In this document: positions 9,786-18,919 of the stretch, piece by piece | Numbering within the stretch: position 1 is the first letter of the stretch | How the letters are laid out: each line of letters starts with the position of its first letter | DNA from: Rhodospirillales bacterium | GTDB taxonomy: Bacteria > Pseudomonadota > Alphaproteobacteria > UBA8366 > Aestuariispiraceae | Direction: 5' to 3' | Length of the DNA stretch: 47,086 nt | NCBI GenBank assembly: GCA_002696645.1 | Contig: NZSA01000065.1 | Location: 36,955-84,040, forward strand | Program-made: the position numbers and the translations under genes | The notes under the pieces: generated by a model | Database searches by the model: none | The model's input: the letters and a program-made list of their open reading frames with translations, nothing else | What the model was told of the DNA's origin: nothing

Positions 9786-11738
9786 ATGGCGACAAAGACC
9801 AAAGGCGACACCGTTAAATCTGGTGGGGCCAATTCTGGTGGCCCAGAAAAAAATGAGCCTCAAAAAGGTGGCGCAGAAACAATGGGGTTTCAGGCAGAAG
9901 TCGGGCGATTGCTCGATATCGTTGCCAATGCCCTGTATTCAGAGCGTGAAATCTTCCTGCGCGAATTGATCTCCAACGCAGCGGATGCGTGTGACAAGCT
10001 GCGCTATCTGGCGATTGAAACGCCTGGATTGATGGATGGCGACAGCGGCTTTCGCATCACATTGCAGGCCGATCCAGACGCCAAAACCCTGACCATCACC
10101 GATAATGGCATCGGCATGACGCGCGATGATCTGATCGACAATCTGGGCACAATCGCCCGGTCCGGCACGGCCGCCTTCGTTGATAATCTGACCGGGGATA
10201 AGAAAAAAGATGTCAGCCTGATCGGTCAATTTGGCGTTGGTTTCTATTCCGGCTATATGGTCTCCACCCAGATTTCCGTTCTGTCGCGTCGCGCCGGATC
10301 GGACGAAACCTGGCGCTGGACCTCTGATGGGCGCACCGGCTTTACGATTGAACCTGCCGATGCCGCGCCGCATGGCACGTCGATCACCCTGTCGCTGAAG
10401 GACGACGCCCAGGAATATCTGGAAAAATCGACCTTACAGCGGGTGGTGAAGACCTATTCCGATCATATCCCCTTCCCGATTGAATTCATTGATCCGGCCA
10501 AGAGCGAAGAAGAGCCGGATCGGCTGAACGAAGCATCCGCCCTGTGGACGCGGCCGAAATCAGAAATCGAAGACCAACAATACACGGAATTCTATCGTCA
10601 CGTATCACATGGCTTTGACGAGCCCTGGATGACGCTGCATTTCAAGGCGGAAGGCGTGATTGAATATGCCGGCCTGATCTTTATTCCGACGGAACGCCCG
10701 TTCGATCTGTTCCATCCGGACCGCATGTCCAAGCTGAAACTGTATGTGAAGCGGGTCTTCATCAGCGAGGAATGCGATGACCTTCTGCCGTCCTGGCTGC
10801 GGTTCCTGCGCGGCGTGATCGACAGCGAGGATCTGCCGCTGAACGTGTCGCGCGAAATGCTGCAAAACAATCCGGTCGTCAGTAAGATCCGTGCCGGTGT
10901 GGTCAAACGGGTCCTGTCTGAATTGGCAAAAAAAGCTGAATCCGATCCGACCGGCTATGTCAGTTTCTGGGAGAAATTCGGCCTGGTGATGAAGGAAGGC
11001 CTGTATGAGGGCACGTCTGATAAGGACTCCCTGTTGAAACTCTGTCGTTTCCACTCAACCAAGCGGGACGGCATGATTTCACTGGCCGACTATGTCGCCG
11101 ATATGAAGGAAGGTCAGGACTCGATTTACTATATTTCGGGCGAAGACAAGGCGGTCTTGAAGAAAAGCCCGCAATTGGAAGGTTTCGACGCTAAGGGCGT
11201 TGAGGTTCTGATGATGTCTGATCCGGTGGATGAATTCTGGATTCCCTCGGTGGGTGAATTTGACGGTAAGACCTTTAAGTCCGTCACCCGGGGCGGGGCT
11301 GACCTGTCTAAAATCAAGGCTGAGGAAGCCAAGGATGAGGACGAGGCCGAACAGCTGGACAGCACGGTCGATGGTCTGGTGATCGCCCTGAAACTGGCCT
11401 TGGGAAATGCGGTTAAGGATATCCGCAGCACCGATCGCCTGACCAACAGTGCGGTCTGTCTGGTGGCTGATGAAAACGCCATGGATATGCATCTGGAACG
11501 GTTGCTGAAACAGCATAACCGCCTGGAAGCGGAAGCGCAGCGCATTTTGGAGATCAACCCGAAACACCCCCTGATCAAGGCACTGGCGGGCAAGGCCGGT
11601 ACCGATGGCAAGGGCGATCTGGGCGCGGCTCCCTCCATGCTATTGGATCAGGCCCGCCTGCTGGAAGGCGAGGCCCTGCCCGATCCCAGCGCGTTTGCGA
11701 AACATCTGGCCGATCTGATGGCCAAGGCCTATAGCTGA
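9786..11738 (+). CDS. htpG: Molecular chaperone HtpG (Hsp90)
   Basis: ATP-driven Hsp90 chaperone acting as a cytoplasmic dimer. The N-terminal GHKL ATPase is clear: LISNAADACDKLRYLA, DNGIGM and GQFGVGFYSGYM. The middle domain carries the catalytic-loop region (NVSREMLQNNP), and a C-terminal dimerisation domain completes 650 residues. Compared with usual HtpG, which begins close to GFQAEV, this protein has about 32 extra N-terminal residues rich in Gly, Lys and Ser. The upstream start at 9786 has a good AAGGGA site, whereas the ATG at residue 33 does not, so the extension is probably real. A strong terminator follows. Confidence 0.96.
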   Translation: MATKTKGDTVKSGGANSGGPEKNEPQKGGAETMGFQAEVGRLLDIVANALYSEREIFLRELISNAADACDKLRYLAIETPGLMDGDSGFRITLQADPDAKTLTITDNGIGMTRDDLIDNLGTIARSGTAAFVDNLTGDKKKDVSLIGQFGVGFYSGYMVSTQISVLSRRAGSDETWRWTSDGRTGFTIEPADAAPHGTSITLSLKDDAQEYLEKSTLQRVVKTYSDHIPFPIEFIDPAKSEEEPDRLNEASALWTRPKSEIEDQQYTEFYRHVSHGFDEPWMTLHFKAEGVIEYAGLIFIPTERPFDLFHPDRMSKLKLYVKRVFISEECDDLLPSWLRFLRGVIDSEDLPLNVSREMLQNNPVVSKIRAGVVKRVLSELAKKAESDPTGYVSFWEKFGLVMKEGLYEGTSDKDSLLKLCRFHSTKRDGMISLADYVADMKEGQDSIYYISGEDKAVLKKSPQLEGFDAKGVEVLMMSDPVDEFWIPSVGEFDGKTFKSVTRGGADLSKIKAEEAKDEDEAEQLDSTVDGLVIALKLALGNAVKDIRSTDRLTNSAVCLVADENAMDMHLERLLKQHNRLEAEAQRILEINPKHPLIKALAGKAGTDGKGDLGAAPSMLLDQARLLEGEALPDPSAFAKHLADLMAKAYS

Positions 11739-11770
11739 TCGCTGACTTGAGAATTGAAACTTGAATTCAA

Positions 11771-11806
11771 AAGGGTCCCAACACACGCCGTGCTGGGACC
11801 CTTTTT
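11771..11806 (+). terminator. Rho-independent terminator of htpG
   Basis: Ten-base perfect stem AAGGGTCCCA (11771-11780) and TGGGACCCTT (11794-11803), a 13-base loop, and a run of five T's overlapping the 3' arm. It is 33 bases after the htpG stop. Confidence 0.85.
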
Positions 11807-11827
11807 CTATCGGATGAGGAGAGCACA

Positions 11828-12130
11828 ATGCCCTGGATGATTGTCAGTGAGGACAGCGCGGACGGACCCCGACTGCGCGCAGATGCGGCGCTGATGGCCG
11901 CACATTGGGACTATGAATTGTCGATAAAGGACCGGATCCTGGCGGCTGGCAGCCTGCGCAGCGATGATGGAGAAAGCAAGATTGGCAGCCTGTTGATCGT
12001 GAAGGCCGACACGCGCGCAGAAGCCCAGGCCATCATTGACGCCGACCCGGCAACACAAGCGGGCCTGCGTGGAAAGATCACCCTTCACCGCTGGAACATG
12101 GCCATTCTGGATGGGATCGTTCAAGACTGA
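11828..12130 (+). CDS. YciI-family protein
   Basis: 100-residue protein of the YCII-related superfamily, a dimeric ferredoxin-like alpha/beta fold. The family pattern is visible: the opening strand WMIVSEDSADG, the helix RADAALMAAHWDYELSIKD carrying the conserved His, the AAGSLRSDDGESKIGSLLIVKAD strand pair, then AEAQAIIDADP, and the closing strand with HRW. The start is supported by GAGGAGAG upstream. It sits just after the htpG terminator. The molecular role of most YciI proteins is unknown. Confidence 0.85.
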   Translation: MPWMIVSEDSADGPRLRADAALMAAHWDYELSIKDRILAAGSLRSDDGESKIGSLLIVKADTRAEAQAIIDADPATQAGLRGKITLHRWNMAILDGIVQD

Positions 12131-12265
12131 CGCAGGCGCTTGCCAGGTGCACAATCCGACCGCCAATGCGTATGAAATGTTCGTTTGCCTGCTCATAGAG
12201 AATTAGGGCTTTATGCACAGGTATGAAACAGCACCGGTGATGCAGGGAATGTCCGGGGTCGGCCA

Positions 12266-13285
12266 ATGAAAACAATTGCGATATGGACTGTAAGCCTGGT
12301 TGTCTTTGGTGTTGTTGCCTTGACCGGGTTCAAGGTTCTGGTCGAAGCCTATGCCAAACAATCCGCATTGGACTTTGTTGGACAGGCTGAAGGCCAGATG
12401 AATCTGGACGCGCTGGCAATAGACCTGACCAAGCGCGTTTATGAGATATATTTGACCAGCGACCCTCAGGAAAAACCGCTTCTTCTAAAGCTTAGACCCT
12501 TCGTTACCCATACAGGCCTTCCCGCTTTCCTTAGGGTGGAGCCTGGCGCGATCGAGGTGATTGAACTGAGAGGGCATTGTGATGCCAGTGCGCGCACGCT
12601 GGCTTATTTAATACAAAAGCTAGGATATCACGCGGTACAGTTAAACTTGATTGGTCGGCGGGGTGGGGCCCATACAATAGTGCGGGTTTATCGCCCCGAT
12701 GGGACGACTTTCCTGGTGGATCCCCATACTGGCCTTGTGCCGATGGTTAATCAGAAAGTTTTATCTGGGTCAGAGGTTTCCGCCTATCAAACAGCAGGGA
12801 TGGCACCTGAGGAGATTTGGCGACCTGTTTCCCACAACGCCAAATTTCATCCAGTATTCCGTCAGTTCCCGGACTTTATTCAGGCAGAGCAGGGAAGCAT
12901 GACGGTTCTGCCAGGCACGATTCCCTGGATCCCGGATACGGGGTTGCGTGTTGGGGCCCTGGATGGTTCCGCCCAGGGAACAGGCGATGCTGCTGGCGAA
13001 TTGGGCCTGCCGGTTTATTGGGACTATCTGGGGCATCGCTATGATCGTGGCTGGACGCGCGAAATGTCTTTTCAGCAGGATGCGCGTGTTACCTTTGTAC
13101 TGGTTGAGGACGCCCGGGCTGGCGTCATAACAACAGACACGCAGCCCAAGGTAACAGGCAACACGGTTGTCTATGAGGTTTCAGCCGGGGAAACACTGAA
13201 ATTCCATGATGGGCGGGCTGATATCAACTGGCGCACGCTGAACAGCTACCAATTGATTGATTCAATATATTTTGAGGCGCGATAG
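12266..13285 (+). CDS. Membrane-anchored transglutaminase-like protein (uncharacterised)
   Basis: 339 residues with one N-terminal hydrophobic segment (about 4-27) that should anchor the protein with its bulk in the periplasm. The middle reads as a papain-like transglutaminase core: Cys105 in LRGHCDASAR at the head of a helix, His136 in GGAHTIVRVY, and Asp152 in FLVDPHTGL, with the spacing and local sequence of the Cys-His-Asp triad. The C-terminal 150 residues (from about 190) contain beta-rich sequence I do not recognise. The ribosome-binding site is weak. The gene stands alone between the YciI gene and tRNA-Arg. The fold call is from motif reading only; it could be a protease, an amidase or a structural relative. 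Confidence 0.6.
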   Translation: MKTIAIWTVSLVVFGVVALTGFKVLVEAYAKQSALDFVGQAEGQMNLDALAIDLTKRVYEIYLTSDPQEKPLLLKLRPFVTHTGLPAFLRVEPGAIEVIELRGHCDASARTLAYLIQKLGYHAVQLNLIGRRGGAHTIVRVYRPDGTTFLVDPHTGLVPMVNQKVLSGSEVSAYQTAGMAPEEIWRPVSHNAKFHPVFRQFPDFIQAEQGSMTVLPGTIPWIPDTGLRVGALDGSAQGTGDAAGELGLPVYWDYLGHRYDRGWTREMSFQQDARVTFVLVEDARAGVITTDTQPKVTGNTVVYEVSAGETLKFHDGRADINWRTLNSYQLIDSIYFEAR

Positions 13286-13360
13286 GGGCCCCAATATAGC
13301 TGACCCAAAATACGACCTGCGCGGACAATTGCCAGAATACGCTAAAGTCTTCGAAAAAAA

Positions 13361-13437
13361 TGGTGCGCCCGACAGGATTCGAACCTGTGACCTCTGCCTT
13401 CGGAGGGCAGCACTCTATCCATCTGAGCTACGGGCGC
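13361..13437 (-). tRNA. tRNA-Arg (anticodon CCG)
   Basis: A 77-base cloverleaf read on the minus strand: acceptor GCGCCCG pairs with CGGGCGC, followed by discriminator A and an encoded CCA. The D arm begins GCTCAGATGGATAGAG. The anticodon stem CTGCC/GGCAG encloses CTCCGAA, giving anticodon CCG, which reads the CGG codon. The T arm is ACAGG-TTCGAAT-CCTGT. A run of T's follows the CCA on the transcribed strand and may terminate it. Confidence 0.97.
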
Positions 13438-13509
13438 GCGAGGGGGCTTATAGACGGTTCCATCGGGGATTTCCAGCCACAATGTGCTTAAAAATTCCAA
13501 TGTGGCCTT

Positions 13510-15051
13510 TTAAGACGTGGGTAGGGCGGGGGTTGTTCCCTCTGTGGGTTGGGGCGGGTAGGTCGTGACCGGCTGGTCGAAGCTGCGGGGGGCTTCCTGA
13601 ATCATACGCACGCCGGATGACTGTACCTCCATGATGGCAAAGCCGCGTTGAGCGATGCCATTTTCCTGGAAACGGAACAGGCCTTCCGCGCCAATGAATC
13701 CCTGGGGGTCGGTCAGCGTGGCCACGTCATATTTCGGGCCGCTGACGCTGGGTCTGGCCAGGGCGGCGGCGACCGCTGTCACATCATAGGACAGCGCCGA
13801 CAGATCAGACGCGCCATGGCCGAACATTTGGGCGAAGCGGGCTTCAAATTGGTCACGATAGGCGGAACGGGCAGCGGGAAACTGGCTGCCGATCAGGCCG
13901 GGCTCAGAAGACAGGTTCGGGAAACTGTCCCAGCGCTGTAACCCCAACAGGCGGACTGTTGGCTGATCGACATCATAATAGGCCAATTGCGCCGACAGGA
14001 TCTGTAACGTTTGTGGGTTCAAGACGGGTAACAAAAGCGCGTCAAAAGGGGGATCGCCCCATGTATCCAGAACTTCCATCCGTTTTAGTGCTTGTTTAGA
14101 GGCCTGATCCCCTTGTGCGGATAATTCTGCGCGTTGTTGTTTCAACGCTTGGACCCGGTTCTTGTAGTCGGACAGATTCTGGATTTGATCACCGAAATCC
14201 AGGGCTTCTGGATTATAGAAACCAACACGGCTGAATTCCCCGCCCCGCTTCTCTACGGAGGTCCGCAGCGCATCGACGGAGACATTTCCATATTCATTGG
14301 AGGGTGCCAGGATGGCAAACCGACGTCGCCCTTCCGCCATGGCATGGGCAACGATGGCATCCACCTGTTCTTCGGGTGTAAAACCGGCCAGAAATATGGG
14401 GCCGCCTGCAACATGGCTGGAGTTGGAGAAGGCGACAACCTTGATATTGGCCGCCTCTGCAATCGGTCTGACGGCGGTGACAGAGTCTGCCAATAGCGGA
14501 CCGACAATCAGGCGTGCGCCTTTGTTAATCGCCGACCGGGCGGCCTGTTCCGCGCCAAGCGGCGTGCCCATTGTATCAAACGGCATCAACCTGAATTCGG
14601 GGTTCCCGACGTCAAACAACGCCATTTGCGCGCCTTCCAGCAGGGCCTTGCCTGGCCCGGCCAATCTGCCGCTTAACGGCACAAGAATGGCGACGGGGAT
14701 TCCCTCAATTTGTCGAACAGCGTCGGGTGGGGGTGTCAAATAGCCCGAATCCCCCAGCGCCAGCGTGCTGCCGCCCATGCCGGTCAGGGCATCATTCGCG
14801 CCCGGTGTGCCTTCCGGGGCGTCGCCTCTGGTTGCAGATTGTGCCGTTGGCGTCTGGGGGGTTCCCAAACCGGGACCGCTGGGTGCATTGCCCCAGACCG
14901 AAGACCCGCCGCTGACACCGCACGCGCTGACGATCAATGTTGTCGAAAGCGCAAATATTGCGGGCAGCACGCTGCGACAGGGGCGCAGGACCGACGTGAT
15001 CAGGCGCGCAGGCTGAAAGGGCAAATGCGGCGTGGCAGTATGGCTGACCAT
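13510..15051 (-). CDS. LpoA-like penicillin-binding protein activator (lipoprotein)
   Basis: About 513 residues from the ATG at 15051, chosen because GGAG lies upstream and it places a lipoprotein signal near the N-terminus (hydrophobic stretch ending LIVSACG, lipidated Cys). After a low-complexity Gly/Pro/Thr linker comes a periplasmic-binding-protein type I domain: VAILVPLSGRLAGPGKALLEGAQMALFD, then ARLIVGPLLADSV and FAILAPSNEYG. This matches LpoA/YraM proteins, which activate PBP1A from the outer membrane. In E. coli lpoA lies with yraN and dolP; here yraN is divergent from it and a DolP-like gene follows, which supports the call. The rsmI gene usually beside it is absent. Confidence 0.8.
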   Translation of the reverse strand: MVSHTATPHLPFQPARLITSVLRPCRSVLPAIFALSTTLIVSACGVSGGSSVWGNAPSGPGLGTPQTPTAQSATRGDAPEGTPGANDALTGMGGSTLALGDSGYLTPPPDAVRQIEGIPVAILVPLSGRLAGPGKALLEGAQMALFDVGNPEFRLMPFDTMGTPLGAEQAARSAINKGARLIVGPLLADSVTAVRPIAEAANIKVVAFSNSSHVAGGPIFLAGFTPEEQVDAIVAHAMAEGRRRFAILAPSNEYGNVSVDALRTSVEKRGGEFSRVGFYNPEALDFGDQIQNLSDYKNRVQALKQQRAELSAQGDQASKQALKRMEVLDTWGDPPFDALLLPVLNPQTLQILSAQLAYYDVDQPTVRLLGLQRWDSFPNLSSEPGLIGSQFPAARSAYRDQFEARFAQMFGHGASDLSALSYDVTAVAAALARPSVSGPKYDVATLTDPQGFIGAEGLFRFQENGIAQRGFAIMEVQSSGVRMIQEAPRSFDQPVTTYPPQPTEGTTPALPTS

Positions 15052-15283
15052 GCGGGACGTCTCCAATGTTGCGCCTGTTATATCCTGTGGCACCAGGGAA
15101 CCCAAGTATTTGATAGGGTTATTTGATCTTCTAGCATTTTGGTATTTAATCAAACACGACATCAAAAACGAGTCCGATTTCATTGAATGCGTGGATTTGT
15201 AAAATTGTCGTACAGCAAACGTCAGATAAGTCTAGGGCGGGAATACGGCATTTTTTCGACAGGCAAGGCGGTGGGTCAAACAG

Positions 15284-15670
15284 ATGAAGCTTTGGCGGCG
15301 TCGCGGCGGCGATCAGCAGGCACGGCAGGAAGCGGAAGCAGGCGGGCGACGGGCAGAGGCTTTGGCCGTGCTGTGGTTGCGCCTGAAAGGGTATCGGATC
15401 CTGGACCGCCGATTGAAAACACCGGTTGGAGAATTGGACCTGATCGCCCGCCGGGGCAAAGTGATCTGTTTTGTGGAAGTCAAGGCCCGCAGCACGATGG
15501 ACGCCGCTCTGGAGGCCCTGGGACCGAAACAGCGCCACCGGATTGAACGGGCCGCCGCCTGGTGGTGCACGCACAGGAAACAGGACCCCACTATATCGCT
15601 GCGGTTTGATCTGATCGCGGTCGCCCCGGGTCGCCGCCCCATTCATGTTGTTGATGCTTGGCGGCTTTAG
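15284..15670 (+). CDS. yraN: YraN-family protein (UPF0102)
   Basis: 128-residue member of the UPF0102 family, a small endonuclease-like fold related to Holliday-junction resolvases. The signature is clear: GRRAEALAVLWLRLKGYRIL, then GELDLIARRGKVICFVEVKAR with the Asp and the Glu-x-Lys of the nuclease-like core, then LGPKQRHRIERAAAWW. Cellular function remains uncertain. The start lies close to a GGCGGTGGG sequence. It is divergent from the LpoA-like gene and is followed 147 bases later by the double-BON lipoprotein. Confidence 0.92.
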   Translation: MKLWRRRGGDQQARQEAEAGGRRAEALAVLWLRLKGYRILDRRLKTPVGELDLIARRGKVICFVEVKARSTMDAALEALGPKQRHRIERAAAWWCTHRKQDPTISLRFDLIAVAPGRRPIHVVDAWRL

Positions 15671-15817
15671 GGGGCTGGTGGCATTTGATGACCCAGCTTG
15701 CCCCAGACCCCATTGCGGCGGCGGGCGACGCATCCTACCTTTGGGAACGTGATGCGCCATTGCAGGAACCGGTCGGTCGACGATATTTCCTGCCAAGTAT
15801 AATGAAACGAGGATTCC

Positions 15818-16462
15818 ATGCGCCAGTTCGCCCGTTCGATTGCCCTGTTGCTCGGTCTTCTGCTGGTTCCGGCCTGCTCTCCCCTGGGTGTTGCCACGAC
15901 AGCGGGTGCAGTGGTTGGAACGGCCGCCCTTCAGGAACGTGGATTTCAACAAACGCTGGACGACAAGTCGATGGAAGTCTCGCTCCAGAAGGCATTGATC
16001 GATATCGATTTCGAAACATTTCAGCGCATTGACGTTTCTGTCGTCGAAGGGCGCATCCTGTTGACCGGGATCGTTCCCAATGCTGATGATCGGGTTAAGG
16101 CGGTGGAAACCGCCTGGCAGTCTGATGGCGTTGTTGAGGTGATCAATGAAATTCTGATTGGCAATGATGTCGGTTTCATCAATTCCGGGTTCGACCTGAA
16201 GATTGAGAAGGCGATGGATCTGGACCTGACCCTGGACAAGCAGATCAAGGGGTTGAACTATATTTCCGACTCAACAAACGGGACGCTGTTTATCATCGGG
16301 ATTGCACAGAATCAGGCGGAACTGGATCGCGTTCTGGCGCATGCCCGGAATATTGAGCGGGTCCGGCGGGTTGTATCCTATGTTCAATTGAAGGATTCTC
16401 CGGAACGACAGGCCGTATTGGAACAGTTGCAGGAAATGAAAGTACAGAAAGCCGCAGAATGA
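15818..16462 (+). CDS. Double-BON-domain lipoprotein (DolP/YraP-like)
   Basis: 214 residues. A lipoprotein signal peptide (ALLLGLLLVPAC, Cys at about residue 20) is followed by a small Gly/Ala-rich segment and two BON domains: about 45-115 (VSVVEGRILLTGIVPNADD, then VVEVINEILIG) and about 120-195 (GTLFIIGIAQNQAELDRVL, then VRRVVSYVQL). This is the architecture of DolP (formerly YraP), an outer-membrane lipoprotein that binds anionic lipid and supports envelope integrity. Position downstream of yraN matches the E. coli yraN-diaA-dolP order, without diaA. The stop overlaps the next gene by four bases. Confidence 0.85.
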   Translation: MRQFARSIALLLGLLLVPACSPLGVATTAGAVVGTAALQERGFQQTLDDKSMEVSLQKALIDIDFETFQRIDVSVVEGRILLTGIVPNADDRVKAVETAWQSDGVVEVINEILIGNDVGFINSGFDLKIEKAMDLDLTLDKQIKGLNYISDSTNGTLFIIGIAQNQAELDRVLAHARNIERVRRVVSYVQLKDSPERQAVLEQLQEMKVQKAAE

Positions 16463-17349
16463 GGAAAACCCCTTCAAGAGACCCATCACCGCGCGCGGAT
16501 GTCCCTGTCAGCAGTGAGGCCTGGGCGGAGGAGATATTGCAGGGTCTGGCCCGTCAGGGTGATGCGCCGCTTGATATTGCAGAGGGTGCGCTGGCGCTGG
16601 CCGCCTTCGATTCCCCAACGGACCGGCTGGTCTTCTATCGCGATCATCTGTCCACGATGGAACAGGACCTGACGGCCGCAATGTCAAAGGCAGATATTGA
16701 ATCTCAGGACGCGGCGTTGCGCCTGGTGGCAATCAATCACGTCCTGTTCGGTCTGCATGGCTATAGCGGTGATAGGGACACCTATGATGATTTACAGAAC
16801 GCCAACATCATCCGGGTGATAGACCGCCGCCGCGGATTGCCGGTGGCCCTGGGTATCTTGATGATGCATCTGGCCCGGTCCCAGGGCTGGAATATGCAAG
16901 GGCTTGATTTCCCCGGCCATTTTTTATTGCGCTTTGAGGTTGAGGGGGAGCGGATCATTGTCGATCCTTTCGATGGCGGGGTGCCGTTGGATGCGCCCGC
17001 CCTGCGCGCGCTGTTAAAAGCAACGGCGGGCAATGACGCGGAATTACAGGCACGCCATTACGAGCCCGTGTCTGATCGCGATGTCCTGTTGCGGCTACAG
17101 AACAATATCAAGCTGCGCCTGATTAAGGACCAACGGGTCGAAGAGGCAGCCCATATCGTCGAATCCATGCTGTTGCTGGCCCCGGATCGGCCAACCCTAT
17201 GGCGGGAATCCGGTTTGATGAATGCCCATATCGGTAAGGTGCGCACAGCAATCGCCGCCCTGGAAACCTATCTTCAGACAGAAACCCGCGACGGCCACAG
17301 ACGAGAAGTTGCGACCCTGGTGGATGAATTGCGGAGTTCCCTTCATTAG
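16459..17349 (+). CDS. SirB1-like transglutaminase-fold protein with TPR-like tail
   Basis: 296 residues of the SirB1/YchA family: a transglutaminase-like core (about residues 40-200) followed by TPR-like helices (about 205-296, with LRLQNNIKLRLIKDQRVEEAAHIVESML). Family signatures are RRRGLPVALGILMMHLARSQG, DFPGHFLLRFEVEG and IIVDPFDGG. The His and Asp of the triad are in place, but the position of the nucleophilic Cys is occupied by the GLPVALGIL stretch, as is general in this family, so it is probably not a classical transglutaminase. It overlaps the BON gene by four bases and precedes gshB by 36. Confidence 0.85.
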   Translation: MRKTPSRDPSPRADVPVSSEAWAEEILQGLARQGDAPLDIAEGALALAAFDSPTDRLVFYRDHLSTMEQDLTAAMSKADIESQDAALRLVAINHVLFGLHGYSGDRDTYDDLQNANIIRVIDRRRGLPVALGILMMHLARSQGWNMQGLDFPGHFLLRFEVEGERIIVDPFDGGVPLDAPALRALLKATAGNDAELQARHYEPVSDRDVLLRLQNNIKLRLIKDQRVEEAAHIVESMLLLAPDRPTLWRESGLMNAHIGKVRTAIAALETYLQTETRDGHRREVATLVDELRSSLH

Positions 17350-17385
17350 CGGGTCGTCGACCCCTTTGTTTTTAAGGATGAAATC

Positions 17386-18327
17386 ATGAGCCTGCGCGTG
17401 GCGATCCAGATGGATCCGATACAGTCGATCAATATCAATGGGGATTCATCTTTCGCCCTGGGGCTTGAGGCACAGGCCCGGGGCCACAGCCTGTTTCATT
17501 ATCTGCCCCAGGCTTTGACCTATCGTCAGGGACGGATCAGCGCGATGGGCCATCCGATGACGCTGCGCCGGGAACAGGGCAATCACTTCACGCTGGGGGA
17601 AATCCGGACTCTGGATCTGCGCGCGGATGTGGATGTGATCCTGATGCGCCAGGACCCGCCCTTTGATATGGGTTATATCACCGCAACCCATATCCTGGAG
17701 CAGGTACATCCCGAAACATTGGTGGTCAATGATCCGGCCCATGTCCGAAATGCCCCGGAAAAGCTGTTGGTGACACATTTCCCCGACCTGATGCCAGAAA
17801 CCCTGATCACCCGCGACCGGGATGAGATCAAGGCCTTTCGCAAAGAGTATGGCGATATCATCATCAAGCCGTTATTTGGCAATGGCGGGGCTGGGGTTTT
17901 CCACCTGAAACCCGATGATTCAAACATGGCCTCCCTGATGGAAATGTTTGAGGCGACCAGCCGGGAGCCGGTGATGGTACAGCGCTATATGCCCGAGGTT
18001 CGCCAGGGGGATAAGCGAATCATCCTGGTTGATGGCGTCGCTGTGGGGGCGATCAATCGCGTCCCGGCAGAGGGAGAAGCCCGCTCCAACATGCATGTTG
18101 GTGGGCGTCCTGATAAATCCGGTATAACGCCAGAAGAACACAAGATCTGTGAGGCAATCGGCCCGATGCTGAAAGAACGCGGGTTGATTTTCGTTGGCAT
18201 CGACGTGATTGGTAACAAGCTGACCGAAATCAACGTCACGTCGCCCACCGGCATCCAGGAAATCGACCGCTATGACGGCAGCAACCTGTCCGGCCTGATC
18301 TGGGACGCGATCGAGGCAAGGTTATAG
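17386..18327 (+). CDS. gshB: Glutathione synthetase
   Basis: ATP-grasp ligase that adds glycine to gamma-glutamylcysteine. The family start [20 protein letters not shown], the [11 protein letters not shown] loop, the ATP-binding [14 protein letters not shown] (about residues 163-176), and the C-terminal metal and substrate motif [17 protein letters not shown] are all present. The 313-residue length is normal. AAGGATG precedes the ATG. gshA is not in the window. A weak hairpin with a UUCG loop follows. Confidence 0.97.
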   Translation: MSLRVAIQMDPIQSININGDSSFALGLEAQARGHSLFHYLPQALTYRQGRISAMGHPMTLRREQGNHFTLGEIRTLDLRADVDVILMRQDPPFDMGYITATHILEQVHPETLVVNDPAHVRNAPEKLLVTHFPDLMPETLITRDRDEIKAFRKEYGDIIIKPLFGNGGAGVFHLKPDDSNMASLMEMFEATSREPVMVQRYMPEVRQGDKRIILVDGVAVGAINRVPAEGEARSNMHVGGRPDKSGITPEEHKICEAIGPMLKERGLIFVGIDVIGNKLTEINVTSPTGIQEIDRYDGSNLSGLIWDAIEARL

Positions 18328-18360
18328 GTTTTTGGCGCAAGCGTGATTTGAAACTTACCC

Positions 18361-18378
18361 AAGATCTTCGGGTCTTTT
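18361..18378 (+). terminator. Possible short terminator after gshB
   Basis: AAGATC (18361-18366), a TTCG tetraloop, and GGTCTT (18371-18376), followed by only TT. The stem includes one G-T pair. It lies 34 bases after the gshB stop and abuts the stop of the convergent MarR-like gene. The short T-run makes it weak. Confidence 0.35.
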
Positions 18379-18853
18379 AACTCTCCACCCGGCCGACATC
18401 CAGGACTGGCGTTGCTTCCAGGCCTTCTGCGTCCAGCAGGGAGGCGGTGCGTTCCAGACCGGCGATCAGCAGGGATTGTTCCCAGTCTTCCAGCGCGGCA
18501 AAGCGTTCGCCGAATTTTGCCTGCAATCCTTCCGGGGCGTGTGACAGGGTGGCGCGCCCAATGTCTGAAATAGACAGCCAGACCTGGCGGCGGTCGGTGT
18601 CACCGCGTTCCCGCAGGATCATCCTTTTGGCTTCCAATTTATGGATAAGGCTGGTCATGGTGGCCTGAGAAATGCCCATGCGCGTGGACACGCTGCCTGC
18701 AGAACTGGCCCCGAAATCATCCAATATCTGCAATACCAGCAATTGTGATGTCGTCAGACCGGTCTGCCGGGTCACCGCCCGGGCATAGTTTTCCGTCGCT
18801 TGCAGGATCTGGCGCAAGACTGTGACAGCATGATTGGCGCGTTGTGTCAGCAT
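18377..18853 (-). CDS. ectR: MarR-family regulator, probable EctR
   Basis: 158-residue winged-helix repressor. The MarR pattern is readable: dimerisation helix at the N-terminus, QLLVLQILDDFG, the recognition region SVSTRMGISQATMTSLIHKLEAKRMI (about residues 58-83), and the wing RERGDTDRRQVWLSISDIG. I chose the ATG at 18853 because GAGGGG lies six bases upstream; the frame extends to 18913 with a poorer start. It is divergent from ectABC-ask, the position of EctR repressors of ectoine synthesis in methylotrophs and halophiles. The assignment as EctR is from position and family; no binding data exist. A candidate operator is at 18920-18938. Confidence 0.75.
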   Translation of the reverse strand: MLTQRANHAVTVLRQILQATENYARAVTRQTGLTTSQLLVLQILDDFGASSAGSVSTRMGISQATMTSLIHKLEAKRMILRERGDTDRRQVWLSISDIGRATLSHAPEGLQAKFGERFAALEDWEQSLLIAGLERTASLLDAEGLEATPVLDVGRVES

Positions 18854-18919
18854 AAGTCCCCTCGGAAGCATTAACCACTGGGGAAAAGTCCACAAAATCG
18901 GGACCTTTGGCAAAATCTA

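Noticed and set aside
15052-15283. Remnant of rsmI between the LpoA-like gene and yraN
   Set aside because: The gap is only 232 bases and no frame shows methyltransferase motifs.
15146-15952. 268-residue minus-strand frame over yraN
   Set aside because: It overlaps yraN and the start of the DolP-like gene, both with strong family motifs.
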